Positions 1-10,928 of a stretch of DNA of 64,000 nt are shown here, in pieces. Where the stretch lies: contig SJRY01000234.1 in the NCBI GenBank assembly GCA_011319805.1, positions 1,116,001 to 1,180,000 of the forward strand, given 5' to 3'. The stretch is from Macrocybe gigantea (taxonomy: Eukaryota; Basidiomycota; Agaricomycetes; Agaricales; Callistosporiaceae). Numbering within the stretch: the stretch's first letter is position 1; each line of letters opens with the position of its first letter. Both the position numbers and the translations under genes were made by a program. The notes under the pieces were generated by a model, which was not told the DNA's origin, searched no databases, and worked only from the letters and a program-made list of their open reading frames with translations.

Positions 1-48
1 AACGTTTATTTTAGCTATGACTTTTGACATCGATAAGAAAGCGCTCAC

Positions 49-1054
49 CGAAGAGGTCTCTAGATGGACAGCAGCCTTGGTTTAGAAAAAGCATAAACGT
101 TAGAGTAGTGAAGCCGCACGAACCGGTAGTCCATGAAGCAAACGTATCGCCGCCATGTGCCTACAATTGGAGAGCCTGTCAACGCGTGCGAAACGTCAGA
201 ATTCCAAGAATCGCCTTGCCTTCTACGCCTGCCCAATCATGTGTGAACGATAGGGCGGCCGGGGCCGAGCAGGCCCTGGTGGCGTGCAGCCCCAAGGGTG
301 GCGTTACGGAGAACCATATGCCCGGAAGTTCGCGCAAGTTCATCAAGATGACATTGACAAGGGACTCGATGTGCACCCAGTTGATGCGACCGTCTTCCAG
401 ATATGGGCCCCACTTGCTCTCAAAACTGTAATTTCGCAGATCATATACGAAGCCCCGGCTGCGTCGGCGGCGCTGGTCGAGGAGCGCCTTGGTGCCGATG
501 TCATGGGTGTGGGGTTCGTGAAGCGTGAGTGCGACGTATGACCGAAGTTGAGAGAAGACCTGGGCCTCCTGTAGCGAGTCGAAGGTGTCGATGTCGAGTA
601 TGTGTGACTGCCGCAGGACGCGTTCCACCCACTCGAGGTCGTGCGATGGCTGCGCATGATCTCCGGTGCGAGATTGCGGAGGTGCATTCCGAACTACGGA
701 AATGAAGGTCTCGACTGCGAGCGCCTTGTCGCTCAAAGGGCCACTGATGCGCAGTGCCAGTTGCTCAGCCTTCATGCGCTTCATCAGATGCATCTTCCAG
801 TCAAAGTAGCACTCGTGATCAAGCTGCCGGTCGGGCCCATGATCAGCTTTCCGGGGATCGTCAAACGGGTGTAGGAGGAAGAGTTGACGCCACAGAAACT
901 GATCGGATGGTTGGTGGACGAGGACATAGGCAGAACGACAGACCCGGGAGAAGGTGACGACGTCGCACGGATGGCAGCAGGACAGGATACGTTCCGCGAT
1001 CTCGATGGGGACGGAGAGGATGTCGATAGGTTGGTGGGGTGTAGAGCGGAGCAT
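49..1054 (-). CDS. F-box domain protein, 3' part outside the window
   Basis: F-box proteins tether substrates to SCF ubiquitin ligases. The N-terminus carries an F-box-like segment at about residues 10-55 (PIDILSVPIEIAERILSCC, then VVTFSRVCR and FLWRQLF). The first exon runs 1054-220. Two further exons can be read: 160-124 and 59-49. Joined, they give VEG-TWRRYVCFMDYR-DLF, a conserved stretch I recognise from a family expanded in Agaricomycetes. The first intron (219-161) begins with GC (gcaaggc) instead of GT. The second (123-60) begins gttcgt, and a third opens at 48 and leaves the window. The ATG at 1054 is the first in frame and lies 327 bp from the divergent prenylcysteine oxidase start. 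The substrate is unknown. Confidence 0.75.
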
Positions 1055-1381
1055 GGTATGCTGTCGGACTGGTGAGGGACTGAGGGTAGAAATAGCAGAC
1101 GGTGTGAAAACAAGTTAAAGATGCGGTTGTCGTCCATTCTCTAAATTCCGCGACGGGGTCTCTCGGCTGCCCGCCAACTTGCAGGTCTAAAACACGAATC
1201 AGCGCCTCAAAACGAGGTCGCCCTACTTTCTCTCTTTCTCCTTTTTTTTTTTTAATTTCAAAGCAGCACGTAAAGCACAGTGTCAGGACGCATGGTGCAG
1301 ACCAATCTGCATCAAGCCCCTGACGGAGTCAAATGCTAGTGCCAAATTAGGGCGCTGCCAGACATAGCTTGTCCACGAACC
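1055..1381. promoter_or_regulatory. Divergent intergenic region between F-box and prenylcysteine oxidase genes
   Basis: The two start codons face away from each other across 327 bp, so this stretch must hold both promoters. It contains a T-rich tract near 1235-1255. No clear TATA box or factor site could be defended. Confidence 0.4.
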
Positions 1382-3374
1382 ATGCGACCTCACGCGCTCC
1401 TCCTCTTCCTGCCTTGCGCTCTTGCTTTCCAACTCCCTTTCCATGTACCGTTCTTCAAAAAGTCTGTCCCAGAGAGCGAAGTCGCCCAGCCTCCGCCGAG
1501 CACCATTCCCAGGATCGCCATCATCGGCGCAGGCGCTGCCGGCAGTTCGGCCGCGTTCTGGATATCCAAAGCAAAGGAAAGATACGGTCTGAAAGTGGCA
1601 GTAGACATTTATGAGAAGGAAGGTTATGTTGGCGGTCGTGAGCATTGCGTCTGTCCCTGACTGTTCACGTTCAAAACCTCAACCGTCAATCAAACCAGGT
1701 AGCACCATAGTGTACCCACACGGAAACACCAGTCTGCCACCGCTAGAACTCGGCGCATCCATCTTTGTCGAAGTGAACAAGAACATGTGGCGCGCATCGG
1801 ACGAATTCAACTTGACTCGTATCTCTCCTGCGGACGATTCAGACGCAGGAACCGGTATATGGGATGGTCAGACACTGCGTGTATCGGTGCGACCATCGTA
1901 TTTTCGGCCATCATCGAACGCTCATTCAATCCTGGACCACAGTTCCGAAACTCGTGGTGGGATTCCATAAAGTTGGTATGGCGATACGGGATGTTGTCGC
2001 CCATGCGGGCCGATAGAGTGTGAGTCCGATTCCCCGGTTCTCCTTCATCTTCTTGTTCAACGCTCGACGTCCAGTGTCAAGGCCATGATCCAGAAGTTTG
2101 TGACGCTTTACACTTCCGCGACGCCCAAGTGGGATAGCATTTCCGATCTGTCTACAACTTTGGAGTGGAACGAACATGTCCAAAACACGACGGCAGATTA
2201 CTTTATGAGAAAAGGTGTCCTGAAAGACTACACGTACGAAGTGATTGAAGCGGCTACAAGGGTTAACTACGGTCAGGTTAGTCTTTCTTGGCGATATTTC
2301 CATCTGTCGAATGATTTTTTTCCCTCCATTTTTCTGTCAGAATGCGGACAAAATCCACGCTCTAGAGGGCGCGTGTTCCTTGGCAGCTACAGGAGCAACT
2401 GCCATCCAAGGCGGAAATTTCAAGATCTTTGAACAATTTGTCAGACACTCAGGAGCGAATATCCTTCTCAACACTTCGGTGTGATCTGTTTCTTCTGATC
2501 ATGCCTCATGGAAGCTCACGATCATGTAGGTCAGCAGCATCAAGCATAGCCCGTCTTCTCACCAATGGACGGTGCGCAGTACGCGGGGAAGCACAGATTA
2601 CAGAGCCGTCATTATAGCTGCACCCTTCCATTCTACAGGCGTCGCTCTACCTACGTCCCTAACCAGCCTCGTGCCGCCGCAACCATACGTACACCTGCAT
2701 GTCACGCTGCTTGCTACCACGATGCAGAGACCAGACCCTGCCTATTTTGGACTGACCAAGTCGTCCGACGTGCCCGGTATGATGCTCACGACCTACGAGG
2801 GCGTCAGAGAAGGCGGCAAGGAGCCTGAATTCAACTCGCTCTCGTATCACGGCGCCATCCGGGAAGGCGAATGGGCCGTCAAGATATTTTCAAAGCAACC
2901 TCTCAGCGATGAGTGGCTCAACAAACTGTTCCTTGGAAACGTCACATGGGTCTTGAGAAAAGAGGCAAGCTGACTGTTGTCGAAACCAATGTGAATCTCG
3001 GATTAATCCGTTTCCTTTAGTGGGACGCATACCCTGAGCTACCTCCCACGACCACCTTCCCGCCCGTTAGATTAGAACAAGGTCTCTATTATGTGAATGC
3101 GTTTGAACCGTACGTCTAGCTGTCTGTGCTCACTAAATGCGTCGACTGACACAATCTTCATGGCAGATTCATCTCAACGATGGAGACGGAAACAATCGCT
3201 TCTCGCAATGTCGTCGACTTGCTCCTGAACGAAGAATTTGGATCCGGCATTTGTGGCGCCCGTATTTCCGCCGCCACTGGTTCCACAAACGCCACAACTA
3301 ACTCGACCAACGCACCCTCCGACAGCGCAAAAAATACAGACGGAAAGGACTTTGTTTATGGCTGGGATTGCTAA
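1382..3374 (+). CDS. Prenylcysteine oxidase/lyase family flavoprotein
   Basis: Prenylcysteine oxidase splits prenylcysteine, left over from degraded prenylated proteins, into cysteine and a prenyl aldehyde. It is an FAD enzyme of the lysosome or vacuole. A hydrophobic signal peptide (about residues 1-16) precedes the dinucleotide fold RIAIIGAGAAGSSAAFWIS and YEKEGYVGGR. Later family landmarks are WWDSIKLVWRYG, the GGNFKIFEQFV region, IIAAPFHSTG and a C-terminal WDAYPELPPT block. Exons: 1382-1637, 1699-1880, 1943-2019, 2075-2276, 2341-2478, 2530-2964, 3021-3109, 3167-3374. The 2965-3020 intron starts with GC (gcaagc), since the reading frame hits a stop at once if it is not removed. The C-terminal tail is Thr/Asn-rich. 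The gene converges on the ammonium transporter with 195 bp between stop codons. Confidence 0.88.
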
Positions 3375-3569
3375 TAGACTGATTGATGGATAACATTATA
3401 TCTTCATTGCAAAGTTCTGTATACCACTTTGTTGCATGATATTATAAGATAGGAATTTGGATTTATACATAACAAACCGGGTTGCATTAAGCCCGATAAC
3501 AGCAATATGGAAAACACAAATACAGCGAGTGCGAGGGGTATGTCTCGAATAACTTGCAGCAATAGCTTG

Positions 3570-5518
3570 CTATGACGTTGATGCTGTTTGTACACTGGTA
3601 TTTGGATGCTCTGATTTTTCTGAGACGGTTTCGAGCCCTTGATGAGCCGTTTCCGGTTCACTTTCTTGTTCACTCGATTTTTGGGCGTCGTACTTGTCGC
3701 CTGGCGCACTTCGCTCGTCGGTGCTGGCACGAGGCTGGTAGTATTCTCTTCGGCTGGAGTCGAACGGTGCGGCTCCGTCTGTGAAGTCGCGTCGAATTTC
3801 GATGTAATCGAACGCGAACTCGCCGATCTGAAGAAAGAAATTTGTTGCTCTAAACAAGTCCAGTCAAGAAAAAAAGGGGGCAACGGCTCACCTCGACCTC
3901 GTCCATTCCGACTCTCTCGGCCTCAGGTGTGTTGCGCAGCTGCATACCAGGTATAATGTCGACGAGCTTGGCCAGGATCGCCGTGACGACAAATGTGTAA
4001 CCAGTCGTTGCACAGATGTAGGTAAACTGGATGTAGAGCTGCTTCCAATTGTGGTCCATCCATCCTCCCTTCACCGACGTGTTGATGCCATCCAGCGCGA
4101 TGACACTGCCAGATGCGAAGAACGCGTTCAGCAATAGTCCGACCATTCCCCCTACCGCGTGCTCGGCGAACAAGTCGAGCGCATCATCGACACGGACGAG
4201 GAATTTGACTGGCGGCCCCGAGTGGATCAGCCGACGGCCAACTTCCTTCAGCAGAACCGAGATATCGCTTACCCTTGGTAGCAAAATTACAGATGGCACC
4301 GGACAGAACCCCGACAACGACAGACGACCAGACGTGCAGATAGCCGGAGGATGGAGTGGCGGCGACAAGACCGGCGATGGTGCCGGAGCAGAAACCCACC
4401 ATCGTCCAGCGCCGCTCAATTCGGTAATCCAACAGGCACCAGACCATGCCCCCAAACGCAGCAGCGACCATGGTGTTCCAAATCGCTATGAACGCTCGGA
4501 GATTCGCGCCAAAGGCGCTGCCGCCGTTGAAACCGAGCCAACCAAACCATAGCAAGGAAGCTACCTGTGGCGTCAACAACGCGTCAGGTTGAAGGAATGG
4601 AATGAAGAACTCACTTCCAAGGCCGACCATCGAGACGTTGTGAGGGCGGAAGTTGAGCAGCTCCTTCTCCTGCCTACGTCCTAGGACCCATGAATATGCA
4701 AGGCCCCCGACACCGCTGCCGATTTCGACAGGACCTCCGCCTGGAATTTTTAGGTGCTATTGAGCTTGGCTGTCACACCTCTTAGAACAAAGAAAGCCGC
4801 AAACCTGCAAAATCCAGCACGCCCCACTTGAATGCCCAGCCATTGAGGCCCCAAGCCCAGTACGCGAGGGGGCAATAGACAACCGTCATCCACAGAAAGG
4901 TCAGCACGACGGCGGAAAAACTCTTCCTCGCTCAGCGATGCCTCCCATCAAAATACCGGCAGTCACACAGGCGAATTCCATTTGAAAGAAGCTGTAGAGC
5001 AGTTCTGGTATCAGAGGCGAGCCTGGCGATGCATCGCCGAGTACTTTCATCAGGCCAAAGTGTTTGAGATTCCCAATATAGCCGTTGGTCGCAGTCGGAG
5101 AAAAAGCGAGCGAGTAGCCCCAAAAAAACCACTGGAATATCACGACCGCATTGCTGGCGAACACAACCCAAATTAATGAGACTGGTGATGTCGGATATAC
5201 ATGAACTCCAGGCTGGACAGTCAACAGAAACACATCTTACGGGCGCTTTTTCTGCGGGCGAGGCCCGAATACAGGAATGCCAGTCCCGGGACCATAATGA
5301 ACACCATGGCACCACAGACGGCTATGAAGGACAAGTCGCCTCGGTCAAATCTGGGCAGAGCATTCAGAAACAGTTCTGGCAATTGAGGACGCTTTTTCGC
5401 CTACTGAGGCACATCTCCTGCGATGCAACATTGCCCGTAAGCGATGGAGTCTGGCAGAAGAAAATTTCTGGAAACACACTCTGAAAAATGCCCCGCGCAA
5501 CTCGGAGAGCGGCACCAT
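3570..5518 (-). CDS. Ammonium transporter (Amt/MEP family), one base short in exon 3
   Basis: This plasma-membrane channel-like protein imports ammonium and in fungi can also sense nitrogen. Family landmarks in order: GLAFLYSGLARRKSA, VIFQWFFWGYSLAFS, ERGR, VYCPLAYWAWGLNGWAFKWG, WFGWLGFNGGSAFGANLRA, GFCSGTIAGLVAATPSSGY, then a cytoplasmic tail after IGEFAFDYIE. Exons: 5518-5480 (start uncertain), 5400-5241, 5181-4805, 4740-4615, 4560-4273, 4208-3892, 3827-3570. Exon 3 changes frame at an A5 run on the + strand (4916-4920), between ERGRVF and SAVVLTFLW. Adding one base makes the whole model close at 521 codons, so the break is a single-nucleotide loss. It could be a sequencing error in a homopolymer or a true null allele. 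The N-terminal 13 residues before intron 5479-5401 are only a proposal. Confidence 0.85.
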
Positions 5519-7886
5519 TCTCTGCACCCAAAAATGAATGAGTATGTTGCATTTCTGAGGTTGAATGGCCAAGAACTTTGGCAATGTTTCAGAATGGTTG
5601 ATCCCAGAGCAATACGCTCCTCCGAAAATGAAATGAGGGAAAGGGAGACGTGCGCGGGGGCCAGAGTGGCCGCATTTAAATCTATTCAATATGTTATTCC
5701 CTAAATTTCCCTATCCTGCCAACCGATTTCTTTCCGAGATAAGAGACTCACCACTTGGGCCTCTGGTATAATTCAATTCACCCTCATGGAGGAGGGAAAA
5801 AGTCACGTGGCAAAGTCAGAGATAACGACAAAAATAACCATTCGTCGAAAATGTCTTATCAATGCAGTGCAGGACGGTTAGACGCGATCACTTTACCCCT
5901 GCAGGGACCGGGCTCGCGTCAGCTCGCGTCTCCCGTGAAAGATAAGGGCATTTCACTGGACAAAATAAATAAACGGTAGTCAGAGACATTCTGTCAAGGC
6001 TACGTGAACTCCTCACCTCCACAATTGCCAGTACGCATGAAAGCCTGCGGCTGCGGAATGCCGGATAGATAGCGAGTGACGGGATCGTTGCCCGGAGAGG
6101 GCCAGACATCCACGCGATATCCGCAATCAATCCTGGTTCTTTTGAGGCTTTGGTCAAAAGTGGGTCGCTCGGTAAGAAATTTGACATGTATGGGCTTGCT
6201 CCCACTTGTCACTTACAAGCAATGTATCCAGCTTCTGTTTCCTTCACGGTCGGATAAGGTCGGCCGAGGATGCTCTTGTGAAAGCTGACGGGGCATATCA
6301 ATCCCTCATGCAAAAAACCACTTTGGAAGGGTCTCGTTCTCACGCACCCATCTCCATTACGTCCTTTATCTGGCTGTGTCCTCGTGATATCCATATGTCG
6401 GGTTCCTTATACTGTTCGGAGCTGGCAACCGTGCGCAAGAACAATCGTCGGAGATCGACCCCGTCGCGAAGCCTTTGCCATTTACGGATAGATCGACCGC
6501 TCTGGTGCAGAACTGCCAGTTGCCGGAGATACGACATATCGGGCTCATTGCAACGGAAAAGGGAACAGAACTTTTTCCAGTCCGGAGACGATATACCACG
6601 AAGGGCAGCATAAGACTTGCTGTCTTCGCAAGTTACTCCGTAGACAGCACGCCTGGGCGTTCCTTGGTATTTGGATCCGAAAAAGGCTTGTGAACTTCTC
6701 AAGAAAGACGCCATGGTGATTAACTTCGTGGGACCAGCTGTGTTCACGTCCGAAAGCCTGGAATGGACACTTTCTACCATGGTCGAGTATAAATTGAGTG
6801 TTTGGGCACTCACAGTCAATACCGCTATTCCCAAGCGTTCCTACCACTGGTAGCTTCCATCTCTCATTGTCCAACGTCTGTTTCACAAACGATGTCAACC
6901 GATGTCGAAGGAGGAAGCAGCGTTCGTATGCTAGTTTGCCACTGTTCAAGGTTGTTTTCACGGTCACACCATGCAGAAGTCGAAATATCCTCGCTATGAG
7001 ATTCCAACTCTTCAGGAATTGAGGCGAAAGGCAGCCAAGAGTCTTTCTGTCGTAAGTGATTTCATCAATGTAATGGGATTGTTCGACTGGAGCTAACGGC
7101 GCTAGAAGAAGGTGGACCTTCCTGCGTTATCGATGGAGCAAACTAGGCTGGAGAAGGTAGGGTTTATTTATTATGTGACTTTTGCAGCTGAGCATTCTCG
7201 TCAGAACAAGTCTAGCATCAAATCAAGATTGGTTTCGAAGTTTCCTAAACAAGTGTCCAGAAAGAACATACCCGCGGACTGCCTATTCGTCTTTCAGTAG
7301 TTATGAAGCCACGATTTATCTGCATGACCCATTCTCTGTAACAGCAGTGGCATAGTCCAGTCCCATTTGGCAAATTATTCCCAATACCAGTGTTATACGA
7401 TGTCAAATCGATGGGTCTCACATAAATAGGTGAACGGCCGTTCCATAACGTTGGTAGTATGCATGCGAAATCAAAACAACTCAATGCCCAGGATTTTGAG
7501 ATCAGAGAATCTAGATCTGGAGATTTATGCACCGCGACAGTTTTGTCAGCTCGAATGTAAGTTAAACTACGCTGAGTATTGAATTATTATATCTTTTAGC
7601 CCCACAAGTGGGCATTGGGATTCACCTAAATGTGACTCGAAGAGGTGCATCAAGAAATACCGGAACACACGCTATTCCGTCACGTCAGAAACCAAGAAGT
7701 TGACAACTTATATCAAAAAGCGCTGATTGTCAGACAGCTCCGAAGACGTGTGCTTCGCACACGCCACACGGAAGGCTTTCGTGCAAAATCCGAAACGACG
7801 AGGAGAGGCACATCAGCCTCCGTGGGGACAAAAGTAGATCGGACGAGGGAGTCCGAAAGAGGGCAAATAAACACAAACAACTGGCT
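5519..7886. other. 2.4-kb stretch without a convincing gene
   Basis: The sequence between the ammonium transporter and LIP2 has only overlapping short reading frames. The longest lie on the minus strand at 6340-6834 and 6545-6967, with another at 6000-6212. None shows a domain I recognise, and no set of splice sites joins them into a protein I can defend. It may hold a fast-evolving lineage-specific gene, a decayed gene or plain intergenic DNA. The part nearest 7886 must include the LIP2 promoter. Confidence 0.4.
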
Positions 7887-8685
7887 ATGTCGCTCCCTCC
7901 CGTTTTCTATCATTACTTCCGCACTCCCTTGCCTTACTCGAGGACGCTTGCCCTGCAGGAATTTATTCATGGTCTGCAGCTGGCTCACCGGAAGACACAA
8001 TCGCATCGAGATGTCTTGCTCTTACTTCAACATCGCCCAGTGTACACCGCGGGTCGGCGGCAGACTGAATCGTCCACGCACGACGACCGAATTCGCCTGA
8101 CGAACATCGGCGCGGACTTTGTGACGACCACTCGCGGTGGTGAGATGACGTACCACGGTCCAGGGCAGATTGTTGGCTACCCTCTGATTGACCTTTCGCG
8201 TTACTCGCCCGTCATGGGTGCGCGTGACTATGTTTGCCGGATGCAGAAGATGATGGAACGGCACCTCAGAGAACGTCATGGAATCCAGTCTGTTCCGTCG
8301 GAGCACACTGGAGTGTTTTTGAACGAGACGACAAAGATTGGCAGCATAGGTGTGCAAGTTCGGCATCGGCTGACATCGCATGGGTTTGCCTTGAACGTCA
8401 CCCAAGAGCCTGTCAGCTGGTTCGACCAAATCGTCGCCTGTGGTCTTGTCGGAGTGGGGGCTGGTACGATAGAGGGCGCGAGCGGGAAGCGGCAAAGGTG
8501 GATGACGAGATACCCGATCTGGTCAGTCAGTTTGGCGCCTCTACGAACGTGAGCTGGTCCGTCTTGACCTCGGTGGAGAGGGGGACTTGGAGAAGGCTAT
8601 CCAGGCGCTGGAGGTGAGGCTGAGGCGGCCGGGGCGTGGCGAAGAGCTCCCATGGAAACAGCACATTAATGTAACGGATATTTAA
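7887..8685 (+). CDS. LIP2: Octanoyl-[ACP]:protein octanoyltransferase (LipB/Lip2), with two frameshifts
   Basis: Moves octanoyl groups from acyl carrier protein to lipoyl domains, the first step of mitochondrial lipoate synthesis. No introns. The core is clear: LLLQHRPVYTAGRR, the signature RGGEMTYHGPGQIVGYPLID, KIGSIGVQVRH with its conserved lysine, and WFDQIVACGLVGV with the expected catalytic cysteine. The open frame stays intact to about 8474, then changes near 8474-8482 and again near 8533-8538. Across these points three frames continue one family-like tail (KVDDEIPDLVSQFG, then RLYERELVRLDLGG) to a TAA at 8683-8685. Two missing bases would restore 266 codons. As written, the protein stops at 8552 with a changed last 20 or so residues. 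The catalytic core is before the breaks. A targeting peptide is not obvious. Confidence 0.85.
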
Positions 8686-8779
8686 TTTACATCATCACCT
8701 TGCTATTATATTCGAGGGTTGGCCTCCTCACCAACGAAAAAAAATTTGTTTTTCCCTTTGTCTCCTTCATTCACCACCC

Positions 8780-9448
8780 ATGCGCATTCTCGTGCTTGGA
8801 GCGACGGGCTCAGTTGGGATTCTCCTTATCCGCGAAGCGCTACGCAAGTACAGGGGATGCACCATCGTCGCCTACGCGCGGTCCCCGAAGAATCTCCCCA
8901 GTGACCTCGCCGCCGAATCTGCGCTGGTCGTCATTCAAGGCGAACTCGACGACCGTGATGAGCTGTCGAAGGCGATGGAAGGTGTCCATGTCGTCCTGTC
9001 CGCACTCGGACCCAGCGTGATGAAAGGCCCGTTCCATCCGTCAGGGACACCCCTCGCAAAGGCCTACGCGCTCGTCATCGAACTGATGCGCGAACACGGA
9101 GTGAAGCGGCTCATTTGCCTCGGTACCGCTTCCATCTCGGATCCGGAGGACAAGTTCAGCCTCGCGTTCACGACGCTCGTCTTGGGCGTCGGCACTTTTG
9201 CGCGCACCGCGTACAACGACGTCGTCGCCATAGGGGATAATGTCCGCAACCTCGGCACCGACTTGGATTGGACGATCGTCCGGGTCCCCATTCTCACAGA
9301 CAGGGAAACGAAAGATGTCATTGCGGGGTATGTCGGAGATGGCAAAACGGGCGCGTTTTTGGCGAGGGCTGGTTTCGCGTCATTCGTGATTGATGAGATC
9401 GAGAAGAGGGCATGGATTAAGAAGGCGCCTTTGATAAGTTCTCCCTGA
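8780..9448 (+). CDS. NAD(P)-binding Rossmann-fold protein (NmrA/atypical SDR type)
   Basis: A single-exon protein of 222 residues. The N-terminus is a classic dinucleotide-binding loop, MRILVLGATGSVG, followed by arginine and serine in the AYARSPKN strand-loop that often reads NADP preference. Later features fit the NAD(P)H-binding branch of atypical short-chain dehydrogenases: VVLSALGPS, GVKRLICLGTASIS, and WTIVRVPILTD near the C-terminal half. These proteins act as reductases, epimerases or redox-sensing regulators, and the substrate cannot be told from sequence. The TYR-x-x-x-LYS pair of classic SDRs is not clear here. It starts 94 bp after the LIP2 tail and converges on ATP11 with about 100 bp between stops. 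Confidence 0.8.
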   Translation: MRILVLGATGSVGILLIREALRKYRGCTIVAYARSPKNLPSDLAAESALVVIQGELDDRDELSKAMEGVHVVLSALGPSVMKGPFHPSGTPLAKAYALVIELMREHGVKRLICLGTASISDPEDKFSLAFTTLVLGVGTFARTAYNDVVAIGDNVRNLGTDLDWTIVRVPILTDRETKDVIAGYVGDGKTGAFLARAGFASFVIDEIEKRAWIKKAPLISSP

Positions 9449-9549
9449 TACTGTCACTCTTTTTTTCCATGGCACACGATGTTACGATACCTAAAGTCTT
9501 GTTATTATCGATGTATACATTAGCGGTCTTTGTGATAATGCCATTACTT

Positions 9550-10784
9550 TCAAGCAGTCAAATCTGCGTGCTTGAGCAGGTCTTCCCACTTGAACTCTTC
9601 TGGACTCTCGTGGAAGCATCGCAACAACTTTCCCGCTTCCGTTTCCTGTGCATCTCCATCCCAGAGGTAGAATTTCTGCAACGCCATCGACAGCATCTGT
9701 GCGTCCTCCTGCTTCAGCATATACCTCAAGTCTCCGCCGCCCTCGCCCGCTGCTGACGTCGGTGTGATCTCGCCCCGCAGCAGCACAACGCCGTGAGTAC
9801 TGGCCAGGTCAGTGTAGTGCGTCAGAACGAGGTACGGCGTCGCGAACGAATTCCGCAACTTGTACTCTTGCAGCGGCGTGAACAGCACCGTCGACGTCTG
9901 CACGTTTGAGGCCGTCGGCGTACCTTCGAGCGGCTTCGCGAAGGGGTCGTCGGTCACGCTCGGCGCAGGCGGCAGCCCGTGGAAATCCCACTGTAGAAAG
10001 TAAAACTCGTACGCGGTCCTGTTTTCTTCGCCTCCCGTCACAGTGGGCGCTTGGTTGGGATCCCGCGGACGCGCCACGGGTACGATAAAAGTGGGGTAGC
10101 GCTGCGCGACGTCCGTCATTTTGCGGTAGAGGCCGAGCGGGACGGCGGCACAGACGAAGCCACGACCCGTGCCACCGGAGCGCGATGCGTGATAGGCCGT
10201 CCAGAGCGCAGAAATTTGCTCCTTCGTGTGCGGTGTGGACAGCAGTTTCGGAAGGTTGAGAATTGAGGACAGTGGCTGACCAGGACGGTGAACGTCAGCC
10301 TGGAAAGGGGCAGGCAAATTTCCCGGATAAAGCACCTACCTTGACCGGCGAACTGTCTTTTCTTATAGTCTGAGCAGGCGCAGGGGCGTGCGGAGAGGAA
10401 GCTGTGTGCCCATCGCTGGCCGTGGGGTGGGGTGGCTCAGTGGTCTGCTGCTGCTGCGCCAATCTCGCCTCCCACTTCCTCCGCCGCTCCCCCAGCTGCT
10501 CTTCCTTTATTTTCGCCTTGAGCTCATCCACGCTAAGACCTTTCCTGAGAAGCGAATCCAATTGTCCAGATTTCGACGAGGTCAGAAAAAGGCCTGCAAA
10601 AAACATATGGCCGTAACAAGAAAGAACCAAACTCTCACTCTTCAGCATGTTCGCGTATCTTGGCTGCGTATTTTGATTCATAGACAGCTGTATAGAATCG
10701 CGGATGGTGGGGCCATGGAGGTCTTACGGTAGCGCAACGACCACGGGATGTGCGCAGAAGCAGCGGACAACTAAAGAGCAACAT
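9550..10784 (-). CDS. ATP11: Mitochondrial F1-ATPase assembly chaperone ATP11
   Basis: Atp11 binds free F1 beta subunits in the mitochondrial matrix so that the alpha3-beta3 ring can form. The short, Arg-rich, Ser/Thr-containing N-terminus fits a presequence. A charged helix (KYAAKIREHAEEKGLSVDELKAK) leads into a Gln/Pro linker and then the ATP11 domain, with landmarks LPKLLSTPHTKEQISALW, YPTFIVPVARP and EFYFLQWDFH. Exons: 10784-10639, 10544-10340, 10299-9550. The first intron (10638-10545, 94 nt) ends at ttctcag just before GLSVDELK. The second is only 40 nt (10339-10300). An in-frame ATG at 10820 is an alternative start. Confidence 0.88.
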
Positions 10785-10928
10785 GAAGGTTTTATGCAAC
10801 CCACAATCACACAGTCTCATAGGCAAAGTCGCGAGAAACAATGCATAGAGTAACGTTTACAAGGTCAACGTATACGGTACATGATGTATACAGACATAGA
10901 AACGGAACGAAGACAACACGAAAGCAGC

